From contig CAJPVJ010000048.1 of assembly GCA_905397405.1 (NCBI GenBank), forward strand, positions 1 to 52,936: a DNA stretch of 52,936 nucleotides, written 5' to 3'. The notes beneath the pieces were generated by a model, which saw only the letters and a list, made by a program, of their open reading frames with translations, had not been told where the DNA came from and made no database searches. Every line of letters begins with the position of its first letter. Within the stretch, counting starts at the first letter, position 1. Origin of the DNA: Oppiella nova. Taxonomy: Eukaryota > Arthropoda > Arachnida > Sarcoptiformes > Oppiidae. Below are positions 25,414 through 37,756 of the stretch, piece after piece. A program made the position numbers and the translations under genes.

Positions 25414-28400
25414 ATGAGTGTCACCAATGAGTCGCGGATCAGATCGTGGTTTCAGTTCAGCACAAAGTCCTCCAACACGTCCTCTGCCACCGCCATCACC
25501 GCCAACAACAACAACACCAACGGCACCACCAATGGTGGCAATGCAGTGAACAACAGGTCCGACAACGACGACAACAACCCGGACCACAACACCACTGCCA
25601 ACACCACGTCCAGCAATACACTACTGGATCGGGTGACCAGTTTTAGGCGATCTCTTGGAAAGGCTCAGAACAAGAAGCATAAGATTAGGTACGGTTTGCC
25701 AACAAAGACCTACTCTTCAACTCTTTTGATGGCAAAAACTTGTCATTTGTTTGATTATGCATTCAATGGTTCACCCATTCATACGATAGGAGTTAATGTA
25801 TTTTGAATGGCATTCAATGCATTCAATGTATGATTATTTGCCAATCAATTAGTTGTTATCAGAAGTTGTGTTTTGGTTATCATTTAATCCATTGAACCAC
25901 AAAAGCTATGTCCCGACACGAAAAGAGTGAATGGGATGGCAATGGATTGGGTAGGGATTGGGTAGGGATTGGGTAGGTATTGGGTTTGGGTTTGAGTGCA
26001 AAGTGCAGGTGCCGTCACTGGATCTGTTGTACGGCTCATGCGATTGTAGACAGCGTTTGCTTATATCATACGTTAGTGTTTGCCGTCAAATGAGTTGCTA
26101 TGAGTTGTTTTGTCTCAACAGATATCTATTCATTAGTCATATACTGTACTACTGATTGCCCAACACTTACAGCACAGACATGTATTCATACAATATATGT
26201 GTTTATTTGATGTATACATTCATAACTACATTCCTCACAATCGCTGTCATAACCATTATTTCATAACTTATTCACACTTTTAACAGATATCTCAGAAATA
26301 TATTAAACAAATTGGTAGTCGGCCTCACGTCTCACAAACACTATCCGGTGCTTAACTCATAGATTGTGTCATAAATTAATGGTTTATACGAAAAAATAAT
26401 ATTTAGATTTCTATTCAATTTTTATTGAAAAGAGACGTTGAATATAAAGAAAGTCTTTTTAAGTGATAAGAGATTTTTTGTCACTTATCTCTAAACACAA
26501 AGTTTTCACTTGAAATTATAGTCATTCTACTCAATGGTATTGCATTTTAAGTGCTATTTTATTTGATAAAAACATTTTTCCATATATGAGTCAAAACGCT
26601 ATACAAATGCCTATTAATTCTGTTGTGTAAGTAATTGTTATGTATTACAATATGAGTCCTTAATGGCATACAATTAAATCTATATAAACAATATTATATG
26701 TATTAAAAGATAGGGCTTAATATCGGCTATTATTTCACAAATGGGATGTTATTCTCTGGCTCTGCAAATGACTTTGTATTACATATTACTTTGCTTATCA
26801 TTTTGGTCTAAACTTTTTTGATATAATTTCGGCCAAAATATTCATTTAAATTGTATGTTTAGCTCGAGCTCTCAGTGCATACAATGGGCACAAGTATTTG
26901 TTTGCCAGATGTAGGACAATGAGAAAGTAGTGCAAAACCATTGAACACAACGCTTTTTATGCATTTTTATTCATCAGTTTCTGGACTATGAAAGCGAGCC
27001 CTTTCTCTCCCTACTTATGACTGACTGACAGCCTGTTTCTTAATATTAATCTCTGACTCTGTCTTTCATTTTAAGCGCAATTGTCTTGATTTTAACACAC
27101 ATTTGCCTCTAATTATAGGCCAGCGTCTGTTAAAGGATTAACTACTGGTGCAGCTGTTGAACAGCAATGCATAGCTAAAAGCAAGAATAGTCCGGTGCGT
27201 AAGGGATCGTCACCGACATCAGTGGTTACAAGCGGTGGCTCTGCTATCAGTGCCAACTGTGATGACGACGAGATTTACGGCTTCACGAGCGCTAACTTTG
27301 GTTTGTATTTCATATTTCATTGAAACAGTAAAAACACATTTGAGACAAACTTTGACACTTCGAGAGCACTTGCAAAACAAAACATTTGCATTGAATGTGT
27401 GACTCGAGAAAAGGTTGAAGTGATAAATAAAATAGGAGTCATATTTGTCACTGATTTGCTTATCTAATTAATTACTAGTCGTTTAACTTAAAACTAAAAT
27501 TAATTGATTTTTCTTTTCTTTAATCAAACGATTGATGGCAACAATAATTGTGATGCCATTCCTATGAATACTGTATTCATAATATTATTAATACACGAAT
27601 CGGTCTCTTGTATTGATATTTAGACTCAAGTAATAGCAGTACTCGAAGGCAACTAAAATCAAGTTTGGCGTCAAATGCCTGCAACTCATCCAACGCTTCC
27701 AATGCGCCCAACATTAGTGCCTATGAGTCAGAGACTAACAAATCAGGTCGTGTGAGGAATGAGAAGTCCGGTGCGTAAGGGATCGTCACCGACATCAGTG
27801 GTTACAAGCGGTGGCTCTGCTATCAGTGCCAACTGTGATGACGACGAGATTTACGGCTTCACGAGCGCTAACTTTGGTTTGTATTTCATATATCATTGAA
27901 ACAGTAAAAACACATTTGAGACAAACTTTGACACTTCGAGAGCACTTGCAAAACAAAACATTTGCATTGAATCTGTGACTCGAGAAAAGGTTGAAGTGAT
28001 AAATAAAATAGGAGTCATATTTGTCACTGATTTGCTTATCTAATTAATTACTAGTCGTTTAACTTAAAACTAAAATTAATTGATTTTTATTTTCTTCGTT
28101 TTCGCTCTTTTCTTCTTCAATCAAACGATTGATTGCAACAATAATTGTGATGCGATTCCTATTAATACTGTATTCATAATATTATTAATACACGAATCGG
28201 TCTGATATTTAGACTCAAGTAATAACAGTACTCGAAGGCAACTAAAATCAAGTTTGGCGTCAAATGCCTGCAACTCATCCAACGCTTCCAATGCGCCCAA
28301 CATTAGTGCCTATGAGTCAGAGACTAACAAATCAGGTCGTGTGAGGAATGAGGAGAGGGATAGGGATGAGAGTGAAGCGATCACTGCCACTGTTAACACG

Positions 28401-31400
28401 ACTCCCGGAGCTAAGACTGTATTACAAGACTCGCCGGAATGGTTTAAAGCTGACAAAGAGTTTGCATTTTATAACCAACAAAACCAACTCGAGTCGCGTG
28501 AGTCCATTCAGAACCGGATCCAGAAGTACTACAAACAGCAATACTTTCACGACTCGGACGTGAATTTGCGGCATTCCTCAGCACAACGCTTGTCATGGAT
28601 TGCACCCAACGGTAGTGAGATTGAGACGGAAGTGGACAGGATTTACGAGAATATGAGAGACATATCGACCGCATTCACTAACGCTCAGCAGAGGCACTAC
28701 AATCACCGCAACTCCACAGCCAATGCTAACAATGTATACGCAAACAGTGCTAACAGTTTGAGTGATAATAACAATACTGTTAACCATAATAACCGAAAAC
28801 TCACAAAAGATAGCGGCTATGAGTCGGCCTCCGCTTCCATATCCAATTGGGGGCCAATCAATGCAAACAACGCCAACGCCTTACCAAACAATTATTTTCA
28901 CTCCCGTTCCGATTCCAACGCCTCCTCCGTCTCTAACGGTGGTCTGAGTCCCAGAACTGCCACCAACTCTGCCAAAAGGTTTGTCTTCTTTTATGTCAAC
29001 ATATTTGCAAATTTTGATTAATTACCCGTTTGTTTGCTAATAGTTTTTGTTTATTGTTTTATAATTAATTGTTTTTTATTTCACTTTTGTGATGAAATAC
29101 AGTGCATATCATCATCATTGTGATCAGTGGTCGGCCGCCAAATCGACGTCTAATCTCCCACTCCAAGTGCACGTCAGTGGAAGTCGTCGTTCGAGTTTGA
29201 GTGGCTCTGGACATCCATATCCTGAACATATGATGAACGCTGGGAAGTCAGTGCTGCCGGCAAAGTCAGTGCCCGGGGGTTTGGATCGCGATTCTGATGA
29301 CAATATAGTGAAAAAGAGATCTCATAATCGAAATAATCCGACGCCATCTTCGGTGTACAGCCTATTGGCGTCCAAATCGGGTCTAGACTTCGCACCCGTA
29401 CTCAAGTCTAACCGCAAGTCCTGTGGTCCCAGTTTTGCCGAGAACTCAATCGTCTCAAAATATAATGAACGCCTTTTCTCAAAGAATGCCGAATCAAACA
29501 CTTCTCAGTTCTGGAAATCTCGCGACAGGAATGTGATGGCATCGTATGGACAGTACGATACCGACGACTCTCCGCCGCCAACACCTCCCGTCCGAGACTC
29601 GAGTTTATCGTCAAATCGTAAATTGATTTGCGAACCAAAAGATAACGAGTCACAAAACAAACTAATGACCGATTCTTTGGGCAAAGGGGTCAACGATTGT
29701 CATTACTATAAGAATAATAACTCGCAATACTATATGAAGGGCTATTCGGAGAGTAGGGTCAGTCATATCGGGTGCTCTAAAAGTCTCATAAATCTCAGAT
29801 CAAAATACGACGACAGCTCTGATTTGAAGCAATTCAGTCAAACTTATCCATTGCTTCCCGAAACCGAATTCAACGACAAGTCATCGCAAATGCAAGAGTC
29901 GTGGTCTTGTGATCAGTCGGTTACCTCCGGAGTTACATCACTGGTCACCACTTCTGACTATTTCACTGCCTCTTCATCGGTGATCACACACTCGCCCTCT
30001 TTGTCTTCATTGAGCACAACGGCCACCAATACGACGACCGCTTCTTATAATAACAGTCGAAACAGTATCGCATCGACAGGCAGTTCATCACAAATCGCCA
30101 AAAGCTCTAAAGTAGTCCAACCGAAGAGGGAGTCCGCGAGTGTTCTCTACTATGAAAAGTCCGGTTCGCCGTCTAATATGTCTCAACACATCTCAAAATC
30201 AGAAGTTCCTCCGCCGCCGCCACCCAAACTCCATTTGGGTGACTCTCACGACAAGGACATACCTGTCCGCACATCCATCCCAGGGGCACCTAATATGGTG
30301 TCCACTTCGCGCACTATCGAGACCTCAAAGTCTCACAGAGCTTCTGACCCGGAGATCAAAGCTATTCAAAAGCGTGCGGTCTATCAGTTTTACTTAAAGC
30401 AAAAACAAAAGGGAATACAAGAAAATAGTAGTAATAATAATAATAATAATATCAATGATACTAATAATAGTAATAATAATAACTCAAGTGTTAACAGCAA
30501 TACACCGCTCACTGCTTCTACTATTGAGGATAACAGTCAGGTATGAAGTGATTTGAAAATTAAATTTGTAGTGTTTTGTTTGGTTATCATACATATCGAT
30601 GCAAATTAGCGCTAAAACAAAGCCTGTGTTTCGGTTCAATGAGTTGATTAAAGTTGTGTTTGTGAGTGAAACCTATGATTAAGATGGCAATGGTTTGGTG
30701 TTTGGATGTGATCCACAGGTATTATAGGTTCTAATGGATTGATTGTAGGTCTGAGTGACGCTTACATGTCACACACAGTACTCATTCAATAATGTATTGG
30801 TCTTTCTCACAATTATCGAGTTTTTCATTGAATTAGTTTTTGTCAAAATTACTGTAATATTAGTCTTCTTTTAGAGACATTATTGTCATACACATACTGT
30901 TCATATATTCAACACAACACAGAGAATAGAGTTATAATAACAGCGAAAACGAGTGAATCATTGATTTCCGATACTTATAGTTAGCTTTTATAACATGTAT
31001 TATATTTTTGTAGTTTTGCTGATAAGAGCCCATTAGTAGTGATCTCTTGAACACTAGAGTTGTGTAGAGTTTAGACAATAATGTGATTCGAATTGATTTT
31101 AAGAGTCGATTCTCTACAGCCATCCAAATATAAGACTTTCCACACAAAACCCAAACCCAATCAAAACCAGTAGTTGTGAGACATTTGCAACACATTAATG
31201 AAACTAAAAGCGAATGACATCACTAATGTTTGACTAGTTTTTTGTGCTTTTTCTCGTTTGGACGGAGGGCTGAGGGCTAGCATGTGTTGGATAGATGTAT
31301 GAAAAGAAATGGCATAAAAAGCATTTGAGAGATATGTTGTGCCATCAAATAGCCATGTCTTTGAAATATCGGAATTAGATTCAAACCAATATATGATGAG

Positions 31401-33834
31401 AGGACAGGTCCGGAACAGTATCCCATAGGATAACCGTAATTGTATGAGTGATAGATGGCTTGCAGTCGTGCGCAGATGTATCACTACATCCATACCATAC
31501 CATTTCCTACCATTCCTCGCAATACAGAATACAGAATACAGAATAGAGTTAGAGTTGAGTAGAGATAAGAAGTTTTCACAAACGACAGCACAATACAAGT
31601 CTACTTATAATACAAGTCTTTGCTCTCAACTCTATCTCAACTCATATTTAAGATGCTTTCCATCAGATCCTATTGGATGTGTCGATGTAGTGCTTCTCTC
31701 ATCTCTGTGCTCTCTCTCTCTCTCTCTCTCTCATCATTTTCTTTGCTCTCTCACTGATTACCACTAAAAGAAACTATTTTTGTCGACTAATTCGTCGCTT
31801 ATCTTAAAATCTTGTTTAGTGTTAAGACTGTGACTTTCATCACTTGTTTAACACAATTTGAAAATTAGTCGAAAGTTAAAAGAATTTATTGTTTAAAAGT
31901 TTGTTAACTTCTCGAGTGATATAATATCTTCTTTCCAACTCAACTCACTTTTGACGCCTTTTTCACAAATAATAACTCAATCTGTGCTTAAACTTGATGT
32001 TTGGTATGAAATGATTCCGTATTTCATAATTGCCTTTACCTTTGGTTGGTTTTTCTATTGGATTTGGTATAACACAAGTGAATATAAAAATTCAGACACA
32101 ATTCCAGTTCCCATTCGCCCTCAGGTGAGAATGAAAACCTCTTTTTTAGTCTTTTTTATTCCTTCTAGACTTGAAAATGAATTTTCCTCTCAATCGGAGT
32201 TAACTTCCATTTATGACTCCCACACAACCATTAAATTCCTGATCCCAGTGCTACTTATCTCTCGGCTTTTTGCTTATTTTAAATACATTTTGTTATTTAT
32301 TTTGAATATTTGCGTCGATATATAGTAACCGACAAATAAAATAAAATTTTTATTAATTCTTAGATCAGAGCTGAGACTATAAATACATTTTTGCCCCAAA
32401 CAACAGATCCCTTCGCGCAAAGTACAACTGGTTGTCCACGAAAACATCTACGAGAATAGTAGTGCTCAGTGTATGTCCCCACAGCCATCCCTGCCATCGC
32501 CTCCGCTTCCACCGCCACCGCAGCAAACGGTGGCGGACATTGAGTTTGACGGTGAGCTCCCACTGCCGCCGCCGCCAACAGCACACGAGTGCGACCCCAA
32601 AAGTGCCACAACTCTAAGCCATTCAAACTCGCATAACATTGATATCTGTGATCCATTTGTTGTGTCCAATGGCAAACCAATGGGACGCTCACCCTCTCCG
32701 CCAAAAGACAAGTCACTTCCGGCTCCAAATGCCAGACCCGCAGAGGTTTGGCAGAAGTCAGAGATTGCCACTCAAACAACGGAGACATTGCGTCGACACA
32801 GCAGTGCGTCGGCTAAAGACATGACAATACATGAACACAAGCCGTCACTGGAAACAAGTGAACCGATGTATGAGAACTCAGTTTCGGTGCCAATAAATGA
32901 GACGACAACTGCTGGTGAACAACAACAGCAACAACAGAGCGGAACCAATAAATCGATGGAATCGGTTGAATCAGTGGTTCCCTGGGCTTACTGTAAGCTA
33001 TGGCCAAATGAGAAATGTGTGAAAACAGCAGATTATGAGAGCGACAGTAGCTATATATCAGTGCAAACGTCGTCGCCTATAGTAGCGGCTAATACTTTCA
33101 TTGGGGATATCGGTGTCGGACTCGCTAATGAAGAGTTATTGACCAATAAATCGGATTTAATCTCAAGACTGAACAGAAAATTGGATGTTCTTCGGATTGA
33201 AGAGATGGCATTAACACAAGACGTGAACTCTAATGAGATATTAGGACAGCACGTGAGGACCAAACTGAAAGCGCTAGGACTCACGGAACAGGAGTCTGAG
33301 AAAATGAATTTGCATTGTGAAGAGATCGAGAAAGTGACTCGACTTCTACTCTCCATCAGCGCTCGGCTCCAACTCATCGATACACAGATCCATGAAAAGA
33401 GGCGTCAAAAATGTTTGGCTAATGAAAGCCATGAAAGCAAACACAACTCAATCGACAACTCAATGGCTTTCGAGTCAACACTACAGACACAGACATTCAC
33501 TCAAAATGATTTACAACAGATTAGAGACAAACAGAGCAAACAAAACGCCTTTTCATCCCATAATTTGTTTGATGAGATGCAGTCATTAGTTTGCAAACGA
33601 CAGAAACTATTGGATCAGTTGCAAGAAGCTCTTCAGCTTCGCGTCTGTATTGATCAGCGAAACCAATCGATCGAAGAGAAGATAATCAGAAAATATTTTA
33701 AAGACAATTTCGAAAATCTCAATGAATTTCTAGAGTTTATCAAATTGAAATCAAAACTCATTGTAAACATACGTGAAGTGAAGGATCAGATCCTAATGGG
33801 AGAGAAGCATCTCTGCGCCCTTCGAGCCTCTTAA
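25414..33834 (+). CDS. Shroom: Shroom, apical actomyosin regulator (ASD2 protein)
   Basis: Five exons, 25414-25688, 27119-27300, 28213-28978, 29103-30540 and 32407-33834, give 1362 residues in frame. Shroom proteins bind F-actin and recruit Rho-kinase through the C-terminal ASD2 domain, driving apical constriction in epithelia. ASD2 is recognisable at about residues 1130-1355: paired coiled-coil helices with SRLNRKLDVLR, LLLSISARL, CKRQKLLDQLQEALQLR and a final LMGEKHLCALR, at the very C-terminus as in the family. The rest is Ser/Asn-rich and probably disordered, with proline runs (PPPPPP) near 830 and 925. A short helical motif, AIQKRAVYQFYLK, lies near the end of exon 4. No PDZ domain is encoded in the exons found, as in some Drosophila isoforms. 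Exons 2 and 3 lie in a tandem duplication; the exon-3 copy at 28213 was chosen because the upstream copy runs into a stop. Confidence 0.85.
25949..25990 (+). repeat. G-rich tandem repeat, potential G-quadruplex
   Basis: In the first Shroom intron, about four copies of an 11-bp GGGTAGGGATT-like unit place at least six GGG runs within 42 bp on the plus (sense) strand. The spacing suits an intramolecular G-quadruplex in DNA or pre-mRNA. It is not the arthropod telomere unit. Confidence 0.6.
27189..28352 (+). repeat. tandem duplication of Shroom exons, period about 576 bp
   Basis: Copy 1 (27189-27764) and copy 2 (27765-28352) are direct neighbours and about 97% identical by eye; copy 2 is about 12 bp longer owing to small indels in the intron. 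The unit runs from inside exon 2 through the intron into exon 3. At the junction the exon-3 copy is fused to an exon-2 copy that has lost its acceptor, and the fused frame reaches TAA at 27776. Confidence 0.9.
27624..27778 (+). pseudogene. truncated duplicate of Shroom exon 3
   Basis: This is the upstream copy of the start of exon 3, with an intact acceptor (ATATTTAG|AC). After about 47 codons it passes into the duplicated exon-2 sequence and closes at TAA (27776-27778). If spliced in, it would give a Shroom of about 200 residues lacking ASD2. Normal protein needs this copy to be skipped in favour of the acceptor at 28213. Confidence 0.7.
31486..31502 (+). repeat. CATAC repeat patch
   Basis: Three imperfect CCATA-type units in Shroom intron 4, of the same type as at 20906. 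Confidence 0.5.
31711..31732 (+). repeat. (CT)n microsatellite
   Basis: CT dinucleotide tract of about 22 bp in Shroom intron 4. Confidence 0.9.
32011..32124 (+). CDS. exon-like ORF for a membrane segment in Shroom intron 4
   Basis: An ATG opens 38 codons that end at a strong donor (CAG|GTGAGA, phase 0). The peptide has one very hydrophobic, aromatic stretch (about residues 3-20, IIAFTFGWFFYWIW) followed by a polar tail ending PIRPQ. The phase matches the acceptor of the last Shroom exon at 32407, so it could be an alternative first exon producing a short membrane-anchored ASD2 protein. Just ahead of the ATG the frame reads WYE, which recalls the N-terminus of NDUFA1 (MW[FY]E-x-x-P), but the rest of that protein is not found. 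It may also be a nested small gene or non-coding. Confidence 0.3.
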
Positions 33835-33846
33835 CCATACCATACC
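33835..33846 (+). repeat. CATAC repeat patch
   Basis: Two to three CCATA units directly after the Shroom stop codon, of the type seen at 20906. Confidence 0.4.
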
Positions 33847-34137
33847 TTCCATTCCCTTCCAATCACACACAACAGTACCTGTATTTCCTAATATAAAACA
33901 CTATTTTTATTAGTTTTAATTTTTACAAAACAATTATTTAATTAAATCATTATATTATCGCTATCAAAGCTACGTTTAATATTCATTATTAAGTAAATTA
34001 CACTTAATTTAATTTTTAATTTAATATTAGTGCCAATTATTTGATTACATTTTCTTTATATAAGTTTTAAATAATAATTTATTAATGAAATTAAATTTAA
34101 GAAAATTTTCATATAAATAGTCTTATTATAAATTGAT

Positions 34138-34149
34138 AATAAAAATAAA
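34138..34149 (+). terminator. candidate polyadenylation signals for Shroom
   Basis: Two adjacent AATAAA hexamers about 300 bp after the Shroom stop codon, in AT-rich DNA. Placed by motif only. Confidence 0.4.
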
Positions 34150-34710
34150 TTTATTTAAAATGAATCTGTGTTTTGTAAATGAATTGCTGTTTTTTGCTTT
34201 ATGTGTGATTTGTGTGAGTTTTATGCAAAAGGGATGAGTCTTTTGCGGAGAGAAAGGCGTAAACTATTTGATGGCAAAACATTAGACACAACATTCGGGT
34301 GTCAGTTGTGCCCAGTCTTTAGATGCCATAAATTATTTCATTCAATACATGGTTAGAGTCGCCGACTCTTTTGAGGTTAAAATTGTTGTTTAAATTCTCA
34401 ATTCAAATTTTATTCATTCAATTATCTCGAATCGTATGAATATTAAAAATATACTATAAATTAAATGTAAAAATCAAAATTTTCTAATTTACTTTATTAT
34501 ATTTTTAACGCATATTTGCATATTTAATGATTGATTAGATGAGAATCTAATTGAATTAAGTATTTGTTTTTTCACAACATTTTCGCATATTATATAGTAC
34601 AGTAGACAGTATACAGTAATAAATTGACAAACTTTTGTTGAAAACAAACATTTTCATCAGTGAATAATCACTGGAGTCTAAGAATTTATAATAACTCATA
34701 CAGTGCTCCG

Positions 34711-34966
34711 AGTTTTAAATCGATTTTAAGCCTAAAAATTTCACTCTTAAGAAATAATTGATTAGAGATTTTATTTTGAATTTTATGACAACACTCTCCA
34801 AGAATTGTTGCGCTCAACCGACCAGTGATTTACGTCAAAGTTTTAAATCGATTTTAAGCCTAAAAATTTCACTCTTAAGAAATAATTGATTAGAGATTTT
34901 ATTTTGAATTTTATGACAACACTCTCCAAGAATTGTTGCGCTCAACCGACCAGTGATTTACGTCAA
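34711..34966 (+). repeat. exact 128-bp tandem duplication
   Basis: Copies 34711-34838 and 34839-34966 are head to tail and appear identical. They carry no ORF. Identity at this level means a very recent event or an assembly duplication. Confidence 0.9.
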
Positions 34967-34986
34967 ACCTATAATCCATTAACCAG

Positions 34987-35008
34987 TCTCTCTCTCTCTC
35001 TCTCTCTC
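34987..35008 (+). repeat. (CT)n microsatellite
   Basis: CT dinucleotide tract of about 22 bp just after the 128-bp duplication. Confidence 0.9.
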
Positions 35009-37682
35009 GTTTGAAAGCCAGGAAATTTCATTTCAATGTCCAATAATTCATATTTTATGTGAAAGTTAAACTTTGGACATAAAATATACCAAAAATCTAC
35101 GCCATTAGAAGATACATTTATAATTTGTTCAAAATTAAAGTTACGCTTTCTCTCGGGTGTTATACGCAGTCATAATTATTTAAAATTAAAATCATCAAGG
35201 TTTCAAAATTGTTCATTAACTGTAAATGCAATTTTCGGATACTTCATAAGGCATTATGGATTCATTTGAATGAGGAATTTCATTCAATACAACTGGTGTG
35301 AGCTTTACTGCCGGGTTTAATCTCTTGGAGCACCGCATAAACAGCCGGCCCTTCAATACAATATTTAAATGAAATGAATTAATTTTCAGTTTTATTATTT
35401 ATTTCTTATTTTTTTCAGACAAAATATCTTAAAAAACTTTGCGCTCGCATTGTATTATAAACACCGAAATACAATGAAATCAAATCATTAAATGATATAT
35501 AATTTGAATGAATGAATAAATAAAAGCATTTTTAATAGGATTATAAGCACTTAACCCATAATTTATGAATAATACTCTACTGAAATAAAATGTAAATTAT
35601 ATTTGAGTATCTTTTAACAACAAAAAATATCAATTATAAGTTTAAATTTATTCCTCAATTGTCTCTCTCTTAACATCAAATCAAGTGAACGTTTACTGAA
35701 TAATTCAAGACTCGGTCCGTACTGTAGGTGTGATTAAAAAGAGACCACTCTTTCTGTATAACAATATATCCAAAGAATCTGAAAAATTCTCTTCAAATTT
35801 ATTTTCAATTCAATGACTTTACCCTATTTTGTGCTCAACTTTTATATTCCGCATAAACTCGCTTTTTTACCTAAACTTTGTGTTTAAAACCCTTTTGCTT
35901 TATATATCTTAAACGTCTGTGTAATTAATCTCGGATATTGAGAAATAATTATAATTAAAATTTTAATTAATTTCTTTTAATATATAGTAGAAAGTTTTAA
36001 ACGAAAATACTCCTAACATTTGGTACGATATAATGAAATATTTTATAGGAAACCATAAATTGAAATGAGAAACCAGTTATTCAATCAAAAATCTGTGATT
36101 AATATTTAATTAACAATTCATAAAACAAATGCGAATATTGTCTCGAAAACATTGATATTCATTTCGAGCCGTTATATCTCAGTCACAAAAATTAATTAAT
36201 TTTTTGATCCAAAAACTGATTAATTTTAAAATTTCTTTTTTAAAATGGTTTTAATTTTAATGAAAACAGATTTGGGCCAATGTTTGTAAATATTGTATAT
36301 TTAGTGCTAAATATAAATATTTTAATGCTTCAACTGTAGGCGTAATTAAATGATTTATTTTTTATGTTATGTTTTTTATTAAATTTTTATTGAAATTTAC
36401 GAAAAATTATTTATTATTTAAGAAATTTTTGGATCAAATCTAAAATATTCATTAAATTCAAGGAAGACTTTCCCCATTCATAAGTTGTTGATTAGGGAAA
36501 GGGATGAGAAAGTGTAGGCAGTATTATGTGTGTTATTCCACATGAATAATGTTTGTCAGAAGTGTTTTGTTATAATCATTCAAATCTCAAACACTAATTA
36601 ACTTTACAATTATATATTAGTTGTTGTTTATAATTAGAAATACTTATTTCAGACATAATTTAAGAAATAATAAGTTTAATATAATTAACTTTATAAAAAG
36701 TTTTGTTGAAAAATTAATATTTGTATTATAAATACGTGAGAATCATTTAATAAAATGCTATTCAAAAATGTGTTTAATATTTAAAGTAATGTTTGTTTAG
36801 TCAAAGAAAATATATAAGTCGTGAAACGTGTCTAAAGTGCACATTCGTGTCATTATATCATAATTAAATAAACTCTTTGTATTTGTACACTGTACAATGT
36901 ACAGTATTTTACATTACATTAGCCCCAACCTTCAATCCCATTCGCTTTCAATACAAACTCAAGTCTTTGATATTTGCAAGCATTTTATATAAATTTATTT
37001 AAACATTAAATGAATATCAATGTTGTTTAGCAAATATTCTACATTTCTTTGAAACTTCTTGCAATTTAGCAAATTTTAAAATAAATTTGTTATTAATTTC
37101 TTTTTTAGTAAATTCACTTTATTTATTACGGGATATATTGCGTTCACTCTAGAGATAGAGTAACAAAAGGGCAATATTTTCTATTATTAAATCAAGAATA
37201 TAACCAAATATTAGGTTAGCAGTGGACGGGTAGTTTTAAAATAAAATTTATATATAATATAGTTTAAAGGAAAAATCCGAGTTATAAATAAGCATAAAAA
37301 ATTGCCCACATATAATATAATCAAACGTTAAGATCTGATGTATTGAGAATTGGTTTTACAATTGAATTGTATGTCTCATATGAATAGAATGGCAACAAAA
37401 TTGAAAACCCGAAAGTAAATATAGCGTGAAATACATGTTTATAATGCAAAACACTTTTGCGAGGAATCACTCAAAAAAGCAAAATAAATTTCTCACTTGT
37501 CTCTCAAACAATTTTAGCTCAATTTAAGTCCGAATAATAAAAATTTTTATTTTATTAGAGTTTTAAAAATAAACTCAGTTTTGAGAATATATTATGGATT
37601 CGGAGCAAAATGAGAGAAAGAATTACTGAAGGCTTTCCTTTGAAAAATCTATTTTACTTAACAGCACATCAAAAGAGAAATT

Positions 37683-37684
<2 letters not shown>

Positions 37685-37720
<36 letters not shown>

Positions 37721-37756
37721 GTGAGTGAGTGAGTGAGTGAGAAAGAGAGAGAGAGA
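37685..37756 (+). repeat. compound (GA)n-(GAGT)n microsatellite
   Basis: A GA run passes into six or so GAGT units and back into GA. The opposite strand is open as a serine/leucine repeat frame, which is a by-product of the repeat. Confidence 0.9.

Noticed and set aside
27624-27778. Upstream copy of Shroom exon 3 as the normal exon
   Set aside because: Its frame closes soon after the duplication junction, and no donor there has the phase needed to rejoin the next exon.
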